This document shows positions 24,165 through 32,642 of a stretch of DNA of 32,642 bases, in pieces. The number at the start of each line of letters is the position of its first letter. Within the stretch, counting starts at the first letter, position 1. The translations under genes were made by a program, and so were the position numbers. Source of the DNA: Clostridia bacterium (GTDB lineage: Bacteria; Bacillota; Clostridia; Christensenellales; CAG-138); NCBI GenBank assembly GCA_017554455.1, contig JAFZIH010000155.1:1-32642 (forward strand), given 5' to 3'. The notes beneath the pieces were generated by a model. That model searched no databases, was not told the DNA's origin, and was given only the letters and a program-made list of their open reading frames with translations.

Positions 24165-24908
24165 ATGAAGAAATATTCGGATCAGGAGATCAAATCATTC
24201 GGGCTCATTCCGGAGCGTATTCCGAAGCACGTCGCGATCGTCATGGACGGCAACGGACGCTGGGCGACCGCAAAGGGGCTGCCCCGCGGCGCGGGACATC
24301 GCGCGGGCGTGAACGCGCTTCGCGATATTATTCGTTTCACCTCGGATATCGGCGTAGAATCGCTGACGATCTACGCGTTCTCCACCGAAAACCGCAAGCG
24401 CCCGAAGGAGGAGATCGGCATCCTCTGCGGGCTTTTGATCGAGTATTTCAATCGTGAAATCGACGAGCTGCACGAAAACGGCGTGCGCATCAAAAGCATC
24501 GGCGACCTAAGCTGGTTTCCCACCGCGGTGCAGGAGACCGTGCGCGCAGCGGAGCAAAAGACGGCGGCAAATCCCGGGCTGAAGCTCAATATCGCGCTGA
24601 ACTACGGCGGCAGGGCCGAGCTTGTCCGCGCCATGCGACAGGCATTCGCGGAGAACGCGGAAGCGGACGAGAACGCGATCTCGCGTCATCTCTACACCTC
24701 CGATTCCGGCGACGTCGATCTTTTGATCCGCACCGGCGGCGACGAGCGCGTTTCGAACTTTCTGCTCTGGCAGATCGCGTATGCGGAGCTGTATTTTACC
24801 GACGTCAAATGGCCGGACTTTACGCGCGACGAACTCATCAAAGCGTTGAAAGCGTTTGCAGGACGCGAGCGGCGCTTCGGCGGACTGAAAACGAACGGGG
24901 CGAAATAG
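24165..24908 (+). CDS. uppS: Isoprenyl transferase (undecaprenyl diphosphate synthase)
   Basis: cis-Prenyltransferase that makes the C55 lipid carrier for cell wall synthesis from FPP and IPP. The catalytic motif VMDGNGRWA has D28; FSTENRKRP, LNYGGRAELV and RTGGDERVSNFLLWQ follow, then AYAELYFTDVKWPDF with the second metal-binding acid. The 247-residue length is normal. One detail: RTGGD carries aspartate where glutamate is more common. AGGAG precedes the ATG. The next gene, dxr, starts 1 base after the stop; the cdsA gene that normally lies between them is absent. Confidence 0.97.
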   Translation: MKKYSDQEIKSFGLIPERIPKHVAIVMDGNGRWATAKGLPRGAGHRAGVNALRDIIRFTSDIGVESLTIYAFSTENRKRPKEEIGILCGLLIEYFNREIDELHENGVRIKSIGDLSWFPTAVQETVRAAEQKTAANPGLKLNIALNYGGRAELVRAMRQAFAENAEADENAISRHLYTSDSGDVDLLIRTGGDERVSNFLLWQIAYAELYFTDVKWPDFTRDELIKALKAFAGRERRFGGLKTNGAK

Positions 24909-24909
24909 A

Positions 24910-26055
24910 ATGAAAAAAGAGGTTTTGCTGCTGGGAAGCACCGGTTCCATCGGAACGCAGACGATCGACGTACTGAAACTGCACGCCGATCGGTTTTCCG
25001 TGCTCGGACTTTCGTGCAGAAACGACGTCGAAACGCTGTACGCGCAGGCAGACGCGCTGCATCCGAAATTCGTTGCGGCGGAGGTCCCGATAGATAAGGA
25101 CCGGCTTCCGGAGGGCACGGAGATCTTTATCGGTCCCGACGCAGCGGAGCGCATTGCGAAAGCGGCGGACGCGGACGTGACCGTGCTTGCGATCTCGGGC
25201 TATGCGGCGCTGCGCCCCTTATTGCAAGCGATCAAACACGGCAAGCGCATCGCGATCGCCAACAAGGAAAGCTTGGTGTGCGGCGGCGCTTTGGTCGACG
25301 CGGCGCTTGCGCTTTACGGCGCAGAGCTTCTTCCGATCGACAGCGAGCAAAGCGCGATCTTTCAGGCGCTGCAAAACGGCAGCCGCGAGGAAGTCAAACG
25401 GCTGATCCTCACCGCTTCGGGCGGTCCGTTCTTCCGCAAAACAAGGGAAGAACTCAAAGACGTTTCACTCGAAGATGCTCTGAACCATCCGACGTGGAAG
25501 ATGGGGCGGAAGATTACGCTTGATTCCGCGACGCTCATGAATAAGGGGCTTGAGATCATCGAGGCGAGCCGGCTGTTTCATTTTGGCGCAGACCGGATCT
25601 CCGTGCTGATCCACCCGCAGTCGATCGTACACAGCATGGTGGAATACCGCGACGGTACGATCATGGCAAATATGAGCAAGCCCGATATGCGATTGCCGAT
25701 CCAGTACGCGCTGACGTACCCGGAACGGACGGAAAGTCCGTGCGAGCCGTTGAAGCTTGATTTACAGCATCCGCTGGAGTTCTATCCGGCGAACCTCGAA
25801 CGCTTCCGCGCGATCCGCATGGCGTACGACGCTTTGCGGGCGGACGGGATCATGCCGACGGTGTTCAACGGCGCGAACGAGCGTGCGGCGGAGCTGTATT
25901 TTTCGGGACGCATCGGGTTTGCTGAGATCGAGGACTGCGTGGAAGCGGCGCTGCAGACAATCGAAAACTGCGCGGCAGATTCGATCGAGGCGATCGCGGC
26001 GGCGGACGCGGCGGCGCGATATGCCGTCGACCGCTTCGTCGGAACGAAACAATAA
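24910..26055 (+). CDS. dxr: 1-deoxy-D-xylulose 5-phosphate reductoisomerase
   Basis: Second enzyme of the MEP pathway (DXP to MEP, NADPH-dependent), feeding isoprenoid units to uppS. The N-terminal nucleotide motif is GSTGSIG (9-15). Metal ligands appear as D144 and E146 in LPIDSEQSAI and E215 in LMNKGLE. SGGPF (170-174) and HPTWKMGRKITLDSATLMNK form the active site and flexible loop. The length of 381 is normal. The ribosome site is weak and the gene lies 1 base behind uppS, so translation is probably coupled. The mid-pathway ispD, ispE and ispF genes are elsewhere; ispG is two genes downstream. Confidence 0.97.
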   Translation: MKKEVLLLGSTGSIGTQTIDVLKLHADRFSVLGLSCRNDVETLYAQADALHPKFVAAEVPIDKDRLPEGTEIFIGPDAAERIAKAADADVTVLAISGYAALRPLLQAIKHGKRIAIANKESLVCGGALVDAALALYGAELLPIDSEQSAIFQALQNGSREEVKRLILTASGGPFFRKTREELKDVSLEDALNHPTWKMGRKITLDSATLMNKGLEIIEASRLFHFGADRISVLIHPQSIVHSMVEYRDGTIMANMSKPDMRLPIQYALTYPERTESPCEPLKLDLQHPLEFYPANLERFRAIRMAYDALRADGIMPTVFNGANERAAELYFSGRIGFAEIEDCVEAALQTIENCAADSIEAIAAADAAARYAVDRFVGTKQ

Positions 26056-26065
26056 AGGAAACGAT

Positions 26066-27274
26066 ATGACGATCTGGTATATTTTACTGGTAATTTTAGG
26101 CATTTCGGTGCTTGTCATCACGCATGAGCTCGGTCACTACCTGGTGGGCAAGTGGCTGGGCTTTACGATCACGGAATTTTCCGTGGGGCTCGGCCCGAAG
26201 ATCTTCGGCATCAAGGGCAAGGAGACGGAATTTACGCTCCGCGCGCTGCCGATCGGCGGAAGCTGCCGCTTCTTCGGCGAGGACGGAAACAACGACGAAA
26301 AGGAAAAACGGCATCCGGAGGCGTTTGAAGAGAACGAGGAGCCGAAAGAAGAACCGAAAGAGCCCGACCCGCGGCTGTTCAGTTCCAAGCCCGCGTGGAA
26401 GCGGTTTCTGGTCGTGCTTGCGGGACCGCTCGTCAATATCCTCACCTGCACCGTACTGTGCTTTGTGATGCTCGTCGGCGCGGACGTTCTGCTGGAACAG
26501 AGCAAGGATGTGTATCTGGTGGTCGACACCGTGAACGAGAACGGTGCGGCGGAGAAAGCGGGCATGCAGCCGGGCGACGTGATCCTTTCGATCGACGGCA
26601 CGCAGCTTGACAGCGCGGAAGCGCTCAACGCTGCGATGAAGAACGCGAGCATGAACGGCATGACCGTGACCGTGCTGCGGAATACGACGATCACGACAAA
26701 TCAGACGACAGAGGACCGTGTGACGACGACGGATGTGACGATCGACGGCACGATCGAGACGCTGCAGTTCGGAAGCCTCATGGATCAGGCGACCGGCAAC
26801 AAAATGATGAATATCTCGTACCGGATGCTGCCTTATCGGCAGGTGACGGAGCACTATACCGTCGGGAAAGCGGCATATATGGCGTTTCCGGAGACGTGGA
26901 ACATGGGCAAGCTCGTCTATCAGTCGCTCGGTATGCTCATCACGGGGCAGGCAAGCTGCCGCGATATGTCCGGCATGGTCGGGGTCGTTGATTTCGTAAG
27001 CGACGAAATGGCGCAGACGCAGTCCGCTTCCGACGCATGGGACCTGTTCCTGTGGTTTATGGCGCTGATCGCGGTGAACCTCGGCATCATGAATCTGCTG
27101 CCGCTGCCCGCGCTGGACGGCGGACGGCTTGTGTTCATTGCGATCGAAATGATCCGTAAAAAACCCGTGCCGCCCGAAAAGGAAGGCATGGTGCATCTCA
27201 TCGGCATGGCGGCGCTGCTTTTATTGATGCTGGCGCTGACGGTCAGCGATATCATGCGCTGCTTCGGAGGTTAA
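26066..27274 (+). CDS. rseP: RIP zinc metalloprotease RseP/RasP
   Basis: Site-2 type intramembrane protease that cuts membrane-bound anti-sigma factors and leftover signal peptides. The start at 26066 (behind AAAGGAAAC) puts the zinc motif HELGH at 20-24 inside the first membrane helix, as in the family; longer readings run into dxr. A lysine/glutamate-rich loop (about 72-102) precedes the second helix, a PDZ domain lies at about 148-235, and the C-terminal LLPLPALDGGRL motif supplies the third metal ligand. The length of 402 is normal. The ECF anti-sigma factor encoded upstream is a conceivable substrate, but nothing here shows it. Confidence 0.95.
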   Translation: MTIWYILLVILGISVLVITHELGHYLVGKWLGFTITEFSVGLGPKIFGIKGKETEFTLRALPIGGSCRFFGEDGNNDEKEKRHPEAFEENEEPKEEPKEPDPRLFSSKPAWKRFLVVLAGPLVNILTCTVLCFVMLVGADVLLEQSKDVYLVVDTVNENGAAEKAGMQPGDVILSIDGTQLDSAEALNAAMKNASMNGMTVTVLRNTTITTNQTTEDRVTTTDVTIDGTIETLQFGSLMDQATGNKMMNISYRMLPYRQVTEHYTVGKAAYMAFPETWNMGKLVYQSLGMLITGQASCRDMSGMVGVVDFVSDEMAQTQSASDAWDLFLWFMALIAVNLGIMNLLPLPALDGGRLVFIAIEMIRKKPVPPEKEGMVHLIGMAALLLLMLALTVSDIMRCFGG

Positions 27275-27275
27275 G

Positions 27276-28322
27276 ATGGCAGATTTCGTAACAGTCGGAA
27301 ACGTACAGGTCGGCGGCGGCGCGCCCGTCTCCGTACAGTCGATGTGCAATACGGACACGCGCGACGTCGATGCGACGGTCGGGCAGATCCTGCGCCTCGA
27401 ACAGGCGGGCTGTGAGATCATTCGCGTCGCGGTGTTCGACGAAGCGGCTGCGGCGGCGATCAAAGATATCAAGGCGCGCATCCATATACCGCTTGTTGCG
27501 GACGTGCATTTCAATTACCGGCTCGCGATCGCGGCGGTCGAAAACGGCGTGGACAAGCTGCGCATCAATCCGGGCAATATCGGAAGCGCGGACCGCGTCA
27601 AGGCGGTCGCGGACTGCTGCAAGGCCCATCACGTGCCGATCCGCATCGGCATCAACGGCGGCTCGATCGAGAAACAGTTTTTGCCGCTGTACCGCGAAAA
27701 CCCCGCGGAGGCCATGTGCCGCAGCGCCATGGGACACGCAAAGCTTCTGGAGGACTGCGGCTTCGACGACATCGTGATTTCCTTAAAATGCACGACCGTT
27801 TCGGAAACGGTGCACAGCTACCGCATGGCGCATGCACGGCTGGACTATCCGCTGCACATCGGGATCACCGAGACCGGTCCGATCGAAACGGGGATCGTCA
27901 AATCCGCTGCGGGGCTCGGCGCGCTTCTCTTGCAGGGTATCGGCGACACGATGCGCGTCTCTCTGACCGGTGATCCCGTACGCGAGGTCGAAACGGGGCT
28001 TGCGATCCTGCGTGCCTGCGGGCTTCGAAAGGACGACGTCGAAATCGTTTCCTGCCCGACCTGCGGACGGACGCGCTGCGACGTCGAAAAGGCGGCGGCA
28101 TACGTGAACGAACACGTTTTGCACAACAAGGGGTATTTGAAGATCGCGGTCATGGGCTGTGCGGTCAACGGCCCCGGCGAAGCGCGCGAGGCGGATATCG
28201 GTGTGGCGTTCGGCGACGGCAACGGCGTGCTCATCAAAAAAGGCGAGATCGTAGGTCAAGGCGGCTACGAGGAGATTTTACGGCGTCTGGTTGACGAGGC
28301 CAACGCGCTTTTGGGAGCATAA
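27276..28322 (+). CDS. ispG: 4-hydroxy-3-methylbut-2-enyl diphosphate synthase (flavodoxin)
   Basis: Iron-sulphur enzyme of the MEP pathway that makes HMBPP from MEcPP. The cluster cysteines are C260, C263 and C295 in VSCPTCGRTRCD and MGCAVNGPGEA, with E302 in GPGEA as the fourth ligand. LRINPGNIG and IRIGINGGS are typical barrel segments. The 348-residue bacterial short form is complete. The start is 1 base after the rseP stop with CGGAGG just upstream, so it is in the same operon as dxr and rseP. Confidence 0.98.
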   Translation: MADFVTVGNVQVGGGAPVSVQSMCNTDTRDVDATVGQILRLEQAGCEIIRVAVFDEAAAAAIKDIKARIHIPLVADVHFNYRLAIAAVENGVDKLRINPGNIGSADRVKAVADCCKAHHVPIRIGINGGSIEKQFLPLYRENPAEAMCRSAMGHAKLLEDCGFDDIVISLKCTTVSETVHSYRMAHARLDYPLHIGITETGPIETGIVKSAAGLGALLLQGIGDTMRVSLTGDPVREVETGLAILRACGLRKDDVEIVSCPTCGRTRCDVEKAAAYVNEHVLHNKGYLKIAVMGCAVNGPGEAREADIGVAFGDGNGVLIKKGEIVGQGGYEEILRRLVDEANALLGA

Positions 28323-28331
28323 GCTTTTCAC

Positions 28332-28350
28332 GGGCGGATGAGATCCGCTC
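28332..28350 (+). promoter_or_regulatory. Small hairpin in the ispG-polC spacer
   Basis: GCGGAT-GAG-ATCCGC forms a 6-bp stem, extended by about two pairs, 24 bases before the polC start. There is no T tract, so it is not a terminator. It is the only structure in the 52-base spacer; no promoter is visible, so polC is probably co-transcribed with ispG. Confidence 0.4.
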
Positions 28351-28374
28351 CTACGGGATGATTCAAGGGGCAGC

Positions 28375-31300
28375 ATGAAGGAAGAACTGAGAACGGCATA
28401 CGACGCGGCGCATCTGAAAGCCGAGTGGCTCACGATCAGAAACGTGAGCTTATCGCGCGAGACGCAGACGCTGACGGTTTCGGCGGACCGCATCAAAAAC
28501 CTGGTTTCGGAGGAAGCGATATCCGCATGGGAAGCGGCGATCCGCTCGCTGCTTTCGCCGTATGCGGTCGTGTTCGCGTATCACGACGTCGAGCCGGAGC
28601 GCGTCGCGCCGAGGCCCGTTCCGCAGAAAAAGAACGAGGTCGATGTGCCGATCCCCGAAAACGGCGTGCTTTTGGGCAAGCCGATCCCGGAGGGAGCGGA
28701 GGAGCTGCCGATCTTTGAACTGAACGGCGAGGAGGAGACGAAGGCAGTCTTTTCCGGACGGCTCGTTTCCGTTGAGATCCGCGACGACTGGTCGATGCGG
28801 CAGAAGAAGCCGAACTGCCGCGTGCAGTTCAACGTGACCGACCTCAATGATTCCGTCTACTGCACCGTGAGCTTTCCGGAGGAATGGCAGGCGGCGCGGT
28901 TTGCGCATTGGCTCGAGGAAGCGGCAAAGGGCGGGAAGGATCTTCGCATCAAGGGCGTCTGCAAGCTTATCAAAAAGTCCGGCGACCGCAGCTTTTACGC
29001 GGACGCGGTCAGCGTTTTGCCGCGCGCGCTCAGAAGCGACGACGCGGAGGAGAAGCGCGTGGAACTCCATCTGCACTCCCGCATGTCCACGATGGACGGC
29101 ATCACGAACCTCACCGAGGCGTTCCGCACCGCAAAGCGTTGGGGACATAAGGCGCTTGCGATCACCGATCACGGCGTCGTGCAGGCGTTCCCGGAGGCGG
29201 CAAAGGCGGCAAAAGCGACGGGCGTTAAGGCGATCTTCGGCGTCGAGGGGTACCTGATCCCCGACTGTGAATCCATCCCCGCGGACGGCGATTTCACGGT
29301 CTTCGATATCGAAACGACGGGCTTGAAGGCCGACCGCTGCGACATCATCGAGATCGGCGCGGTACGGCTGCACGAGGGGAAGGTCACGGCACGCTTCCAA
29401 TCCTTCATCGACGACGGCGTGGTCGTCCCGAACGAGATCACGAAGCTCACCGGCATCACGCAATCCATGCTCGAAGGCGCGCCGACGACCCGCGAGGTGC
29501 TCGAACGCTTCCGCGCATTTGCCGAGGGCAGCACGCTCGTCGCGCACAACGCGTCGTTCGACACCGGTTTTATCACGCATCACGGCGACCGCTTCGGGAT
29601 CACGTTCCCGATGCCGTACGCCGATACGCTGATGCTTTCGCGCTATCTTCTGCGCGACGAGCTTGAAAACCACAAGCTCGATACCATCTCCGCATATTTC
29701 AATATCGACATGGGCAGCCACCACCGCGCGGACGACGACGCAAACACGTGCGCCGAGATTTTGCTGCGTTTTATCGACATGCTGAAGGCGCGCGGCATCG
29801 ACCGGATCCCGGTCGTGCCGAACACGCACGAGGCGTATCAGAAGCGCACGGCAAAGGAGAAGCGCCAGACGAACCATATCATCCTGCTTGCCCGCACGCA
29901 GAAGGGCATGAAGGACCTGTATAAGCTCATCAGCTGGTCGCACCTCGACTATCTGCACGTGCGTCCGCAGATCCCGAAATCGCTGCTGATGCTGTATCGG
30001 AGCGATCTCATCGTCGGCTCGGCGTGCGAAGCGGGCGAGCTGTTCCGTGCGGTCCTGGACGGCGAACCGGAGGACAGGATCGAAAAGATCGCGTCCTTCT
30101 ACGATTATTACGAGATCCAGCCGATCGGCAACAACGCGTTTTTGAAGCGCGAGGGCACGGTGCAGGACGACGAGGGGCTTCGGGATCTGAACCGGAAGAT
30201 CGTCGATCTCGGTGAAAAGATGGGCAAACCCGTCGCGGCGACCGGCGACGTGCACTTTCTGGAGCCGACCGATGCGATCTATCGCGCGATCCTGATGAGC
30301 AAGCTCGGATTCGAGGACGCAGAACAGCAGGCGCCGCTGTATCTGAAGCCGACGCAGGAGATGCTGGACGAATTCAGCTATCTCGGAAAAGAGAAGGCGC
30401 ACGAGGTCGTTATCGACGTTCCGAACCGCATTGCGGACCTGTGCGACGAACTTAAACCGTTCCCGGACGGGACACATTCCCCGACGATCGAGAACGCGGA
30501 GGAAGAGCTCAAAAACACGGCGATCAACCGCGCGCATGAGATCTACGGCGATCCGCTGCCGCCGATCGTGCAGGCGCGGCTCGACAAGGAGCTCAACTCC
30601 ATCATCGGCAACCATTACGCGTCGCTGTATCTGATGGCGCAGCGGCTTGTCAAAAAATCGCTGTCCGACGGCTATCTCGTAGGCAGCCGCGGTTCCGTCG
30701 GCTCGTCGGTCGTGGCGATGCTTGCGGGCATCACGGAGGTCAACGCGCTTTCGCCGCACTACGTCTGCCCGAAGTGCAAGTTCTCCGACTTCGATATCGA
30801 CAAGGAGAAGTACAGCGTCGGCGCGGACATGCCGAACCGCGCGTGTCCCGTCTGCGGCACGATGCTCAAAAAGGAGGGCTTTGAGATCCCGTTCGAGGTG
30901 TTCCTCGGCTTCAAGGGCGACAAGGTCCCCGATATCGACCTGAACTTTTCCGGCGAATATCAGCCGGTCGCGCATAAGTACGTTGAGGAAATGTTCGGCA
31001 AGGGACACGCGTTCCGCGCCGGCACGATCTCCGGTCTTGCCGAACGGAAAGCGTTCGAGTGCGTGTATTCGTTTGCGGAGACGACGGGACGCACGTTCTC
31101 GCCCGCGGAGGTCCAGCGGCTCGAAAAGGGCTGCGAAGGCGTCAAGGTCACGACCGGACAGCACCCGGGCGGCATCGTCATCGTTCCGCGCGATCATGAC
31201 GAATACACCGAGGTCTACGATTATACGCCGATCCAGTATCCGGCGGACAAGATCGACAAGGACACGATCACCACGCATTTCGACTTCCACGCGATGGACG

Positions 31301-32385
31301 ACCGCCTTGTCAAGCTCGACATCCTCGGACACGACGATCCGACGGCGCTGCACATGCTCGAAGCGCTGACCGGGCTGAACCCGCGCGAGATCCCGCTGGA
31401 CGATCCCGATACGCGCATGCTGTTTTCGACGGTGGAGCCGCTGCATATCGACTTAACGGAGATCGGCTGCTCGCTGGGCACGCTCGGCGTGCCGGAATTC
31501 GGCACGGGATTCGTGCGGCAGGTGCTTGAAAACACGCGTCCGACGACGTTCGAGGAGCTGATCCGCATCGCGGGGCTTACGCACGGCACGGACGTCTGGC
31601 TCAACAACGCCGAACCGCTTGTTATGGGCGGCATCGCAAAGCTATCCGAAGTCCTCTGTACGCGCGACGACATCATGAATTACCTGATCGCGCACAACAT
31701 GGAGGCGTCGCTGTCGTTCAAGATCATGGAGCGCGTCCGCAAGGGCAAGGGACTGACCGACGAGATGGAGCAGGCGATGGTCGACGGCTCCATTCCCGCG
31801 TGGTTTATCGACTCGTGCAAGAAGATCAAGTATATGTTCCCGCGCGGTCACGCGGTCGCGTACTCGATGTCGTCGTTCCGTATCGCGTACTATAAGGTGC
31901 ACTATCCGCTGGCGTTCTACGCGGTTTATTTCACGGTGCGTGCGGACACGTTCGACATCACGCGCGCGTCGGGCGGTCCGGAAGCGGTAAAACGGCAGAT
32001 CGAGCTGATCGAAAAGGACAACAACCCGCAGAAGACCGACAGCGAAAAGAAAAAGGACAAGGAGCTTGTCACGATCCTGGAGCTCGTGTACGAAATGAAC
32101 GTCCGCGGGATCGAACTGCTGCCTGTCGATATCTACAAGTCCGACGCGACGAAGTTTTTGATCGAGGGCAACGCGCTGCGTCCGCCGTTCGACGCGATCC
32201 CCGGCGTCGGCGCGGGGCAGGCGATCGCGATCTGCGAGCGCAGAAAGCCGGGTGTGACGTATCCGACGGTCGAGGATTTCGCAAACGAGACCGGCGCGAA
32301 CACAGGCATCGTCTCCATGCTGGAACAGTGCGGCGCGTTCGGCGACATGCCGAAAAAGAAACAGATCTCGCTGTTCGATTTCTGA
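28375..32385 (+). CDS. polC: DNA polymerase III PolC-type alpha subunit
   Basis: Replicative DNA polymerase of low-GC-type Gram-positive bacteria, with built-in proofreading; its 1336 residues are slightly short against Bacillus PolC (about 1440). Domains in order: N-terminal region (1-115), OB fold (about 120-215), PHP domain (HLHSRMSTMDG near 233) interrupted by a DEDD exonuclease (FDIETTGL near 312, HNASFDTGF, HHRADDDANTC), then the polymerase with GSRGSVGSS and the catalytic acids of PDIDLNF near 851. A four-cysteine knuckle (CPKC, CPVC) lies near 800-825. The C-terminus QISLFDF is a sliding-clamp binding motif. AAGGGG precedes the ATG. Confidence 0.98.
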   Translation: MKEELRTAYDAAHLKAEWLTIRNVSLSRETQTLTVSADRIKNLVSEEAISAWEAAIRSLLSPYAVVFAYHDVEPERVAPRPVPQKKNEVDVPIPENGVLLGKPIPEGAEELPIFELNGEEETKAVFSGRLVSVEIRDDWSMRQKKPNCRVQFNVTDLNDSVYCTVSFPEEWQAARFAHWLEEAAKGGKDLRIKGVCKLIKKSGDRSFYADAVSVLPRALRSDDAEEKRVELHLHSRMSTMDGITNLTEAFRTAKRWGHKALAITDHGVVQAFPEAAKAAKATGVKAIFGVEGYLIPDCESIPADGDFTVFDIETTGLKADRCDIIEIGAVRLHEGKVTARFQSFIDDGVVVPNEITKLTGITQSMLEGAPTTREVLERFRAFAEGSTLVAHNASFDTGFITHHGDRFGITFPMPYADTLMLSRYLLRDELENHKLDTISAYFNIDMGSHHRADDDANTCAEILLRFIDMLKARGIDRIPVVPNTHEAYQKRTAKEKRQTNHIILLARTQKGMKDLYKLISWSHLDYLHVRPQIPKSLLMLYRSDLIVGSACEAGELFRAVLDGEPEDRIEKIASFYDYYEIQPIGNNAFLKREGTVQDDEGLRDLNRKIVDLGEKMGKPVAATGDVHFLEPTDAIYRAILMSKLGFEDAEQQAPLYLKPTQEMLDEFSYLGKEKAHEVVIDVPNRIADLCDELKPFPDGTHSPTIENAEEELKNTAINRAHEIYGDPLPPIVQARLDKELNSIIGNHYASLYLMAQRLVKKSLSDGYLVGSRGSVGSSVVAMLAGITEVNALSPHYVCPKCKFSDFDIDKEKYSVGADMPNRACPVCGTMLKKEGFEIPFEVFLGFKGDKVPDIDLNFSGEYQPVAHKYVEEMFGKGHAFRAGTISGLAERKAFECVYSFAETTGRTFSPAEVQRLEKGCEGVKVTTGQHPGGIVIVPRDHDEYTEVYDYTPIQYPADKIDKDTITTHFDFHAMDDRLVKLDILGHDDPTALHMLEALTGLNPREIPLDDPDTRMLFSTVEPLHIDLTEIGCSLGTLGVPEFGTGFVRQVLENTRPTTFEELIRIAGLTHGTDVWLNNAEPLVMGGIAKLSEVLCTRDDIMNYLIAHNMEASLSFKIMERVRKGKGLTDEMEQAMVDGSIPAWFIDSCKKIKYMFPRGHAVAYSMSSFRIAYYKVHYPLAFYAVYFTVRADTFDITRASGGPEAVKRQIELIEKDNNPQKTDSEKKKDKELVTILELVYEMNVRGIELLPVDIYKSDATKFLIEGNALRPPFDAIPGVGAGQAIAICERRKPGVTYPTVEDFANETGANTGIVSMLEQCGAFGDMPKKKQISLFDF

Positions 32386-32392
32386 ACGAAAC

Positions 32393-32449
32393 AAGGACAA
32401 CACGCATAATATATGATTCATACGGCAGTTTTTATGCAGTTTTGTCCTT
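32393..32449. repeat. Nested inverted repeat downstream of polC
   Basis: Outer arms AAGGACAA (32393-32400) and TTGTCCTT (32442-32449) are perfect, inner arms GCATAA (32404-32409) and TTATGC (32432-32437) are perfect, and a TATG-ATT-CATA hairpin sits between them. No usable T tract follows, so it is a weak terminator at best. The right outer arm overlaps the -35 box of the next promoter by two bases, so it could be an operator. Confidence 0.55.
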
Positions 32450-32476
32450 GACTTTATACAGAAAAGCGTTTACAAT
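32448..32476 (+). promoter_or_regulatory. Strong sigma-A promoter in the terminal spacer
   Basis: TTGACT (32448-32453), a 17-base spacer and TACAAT (32471-32476). The transcript would start near 32483 and run off the window. No open reading frame with a ribosome site begins in the remaining 160 bases, so it drives either a gene with a long leader or a non-coding RNA. Confidence 0.75.
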
Positions 32477-32598
32477 AATATCGAGTAATCCTGCACTGCC
32501 GAGTGCGTTCATCATAGTATTGAAGATAGATTTGCGGAACGCTTTGCCGCGCCGTTTCGGTGCGCTGAACTTTTTCGAAAACTAGAAACGATTATGTG

Positions 32599-32627
32599 AT
32601 ATAGCCGGGCAGTTTGCTCGGTTATAT
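32599..32627 (+). other. RNA hairpin in the leader beyond polC
   Basis: ATATAGCCGGGCA pairs over 13 positions with TGCTCGGTTATAT around the loop GTT. Two of the pairs are G-U on the plus-strand RNA; on the opposite strand they would be A-C mismatches. The stem is thus fully paired only in a plus-strand transcript, the direction of the promoter at 32448. No T tract follows before the window ends. Confidence 0.6.
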
Positions 32628-32642
32628 TGATATAGATCGGAG

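Noticed and set aside
28450..31446. A 998-codon open frame on the reverse strand inside polC
   Set aside because: It is fully antisense to polC, whose domains and motifs are intact. Long antisense frames are expected in GC-rich genes with this codon bias; the translation is low-complexity in Arg, Val, Asp and Leu with no domain.
32427..32512. A reverse-strand peptide of 27 residues (starts MMNALGSAGLLDI) in the tail
   Set aside because: Protein-like in feel and possibly a remnant, but too short, with an in-frame stop about 22 codons upstream and no clear ribosome site; not enough to call a gene.
32328..32585. An 85-codon plus-strand frame beginning inside polC and ending in the tail
   Set aside because: It begins within polC in another frame, has no ribosome site and its translation resembles no protein.

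Overview
The window reads as one contiguous piece of chromosome from a GC-rich Gram-positive bacterium of the class Clostridia. GC is roughly 58-60% by eye and was not computed. The evidence is PolC-type replicative polymerase, SepF and a DivIVA-like protein, a 1186-residue SMC, short FtsY, strong AGGAGG ribosome sites, and the gene order rpmF...plsX-acpP-rnc-smc-ftsY and pyrH-frr-uppS-dxr-rseP-ispG-polC. An uncultured gut lineage (Christensenellales or Oscillospirales type) would fit, but the sequence alone does not settle the order. There are no rRNA or tRNA genes, no CRISPR array, no transposase and no prophage.

Layout: (1) 1-3839: pnp (starts at base 1), an M16 zinc peptidase and a dimeric dUTPase/MazG-fold pyrophosphatase, linked by a hairpin attenuator and a gene overlap. 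(2) 3814-8363: a tightly overlapping run of HlyD-like adaptor, yggS, sepF, mini-DivIVA and a YgiQ-type radical SAM protein, a shortened version of the ylm division cluster. (3) 8338-9196: a promoter inside the end of the radical SAM gene drives a DUF177 protein and rpmF, closed by a terminator. (4) 9216-14236: an accessory cassette with a NUDIX hydrolase, a reverse-strand PadR repressor, and a divergent operon of two unequal FtsX/MacB-type permeases plus their ATPase. It separates rpmF from plsX, which are usually close together. (5) 14238-20891: plsX; acpP with its own promoter, a UUCG leader hairpin and a terminator; then rnc-smc-ftsY as an overlapping operon. (6) 20903-22425: an ECF sigma factor and its zf-HC2 anti-sigma factor, with an ECF-type promoter that suggests autoregulation, followed by a MITE-like palindrome. 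(7) 22465-32385: pyrH, frr, a small PASTA-like protein, a repeat-rich spacer, uppS, dxr, rseP, ispG and polC. (8) 32386-32642: a non-coding tail with an inverted repeat, a strong promoter and a plus-strand hairpin cut off by the window end.

Most genes are core: RNA decay and processing, nucleotide hygiene, division, lipid and isoprenoid precursor synthesis, chromosome segregation, protein targeting and replication. The accessory parts are the PadR/ABC cassette, the ECF/anti-sigma pair and the repeats. No intergenic stretch exceeds 300 bases. The longest are 22279-22520 (MITE and pyrH promoter), 32386-32642 (tail) and 24024-24164 (CATCAC hairpin repeats). I found no clearly new multi-gene system. 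The least explained signals are the CATCAC hairpin array, the palindromic element and the structured tail after polC.
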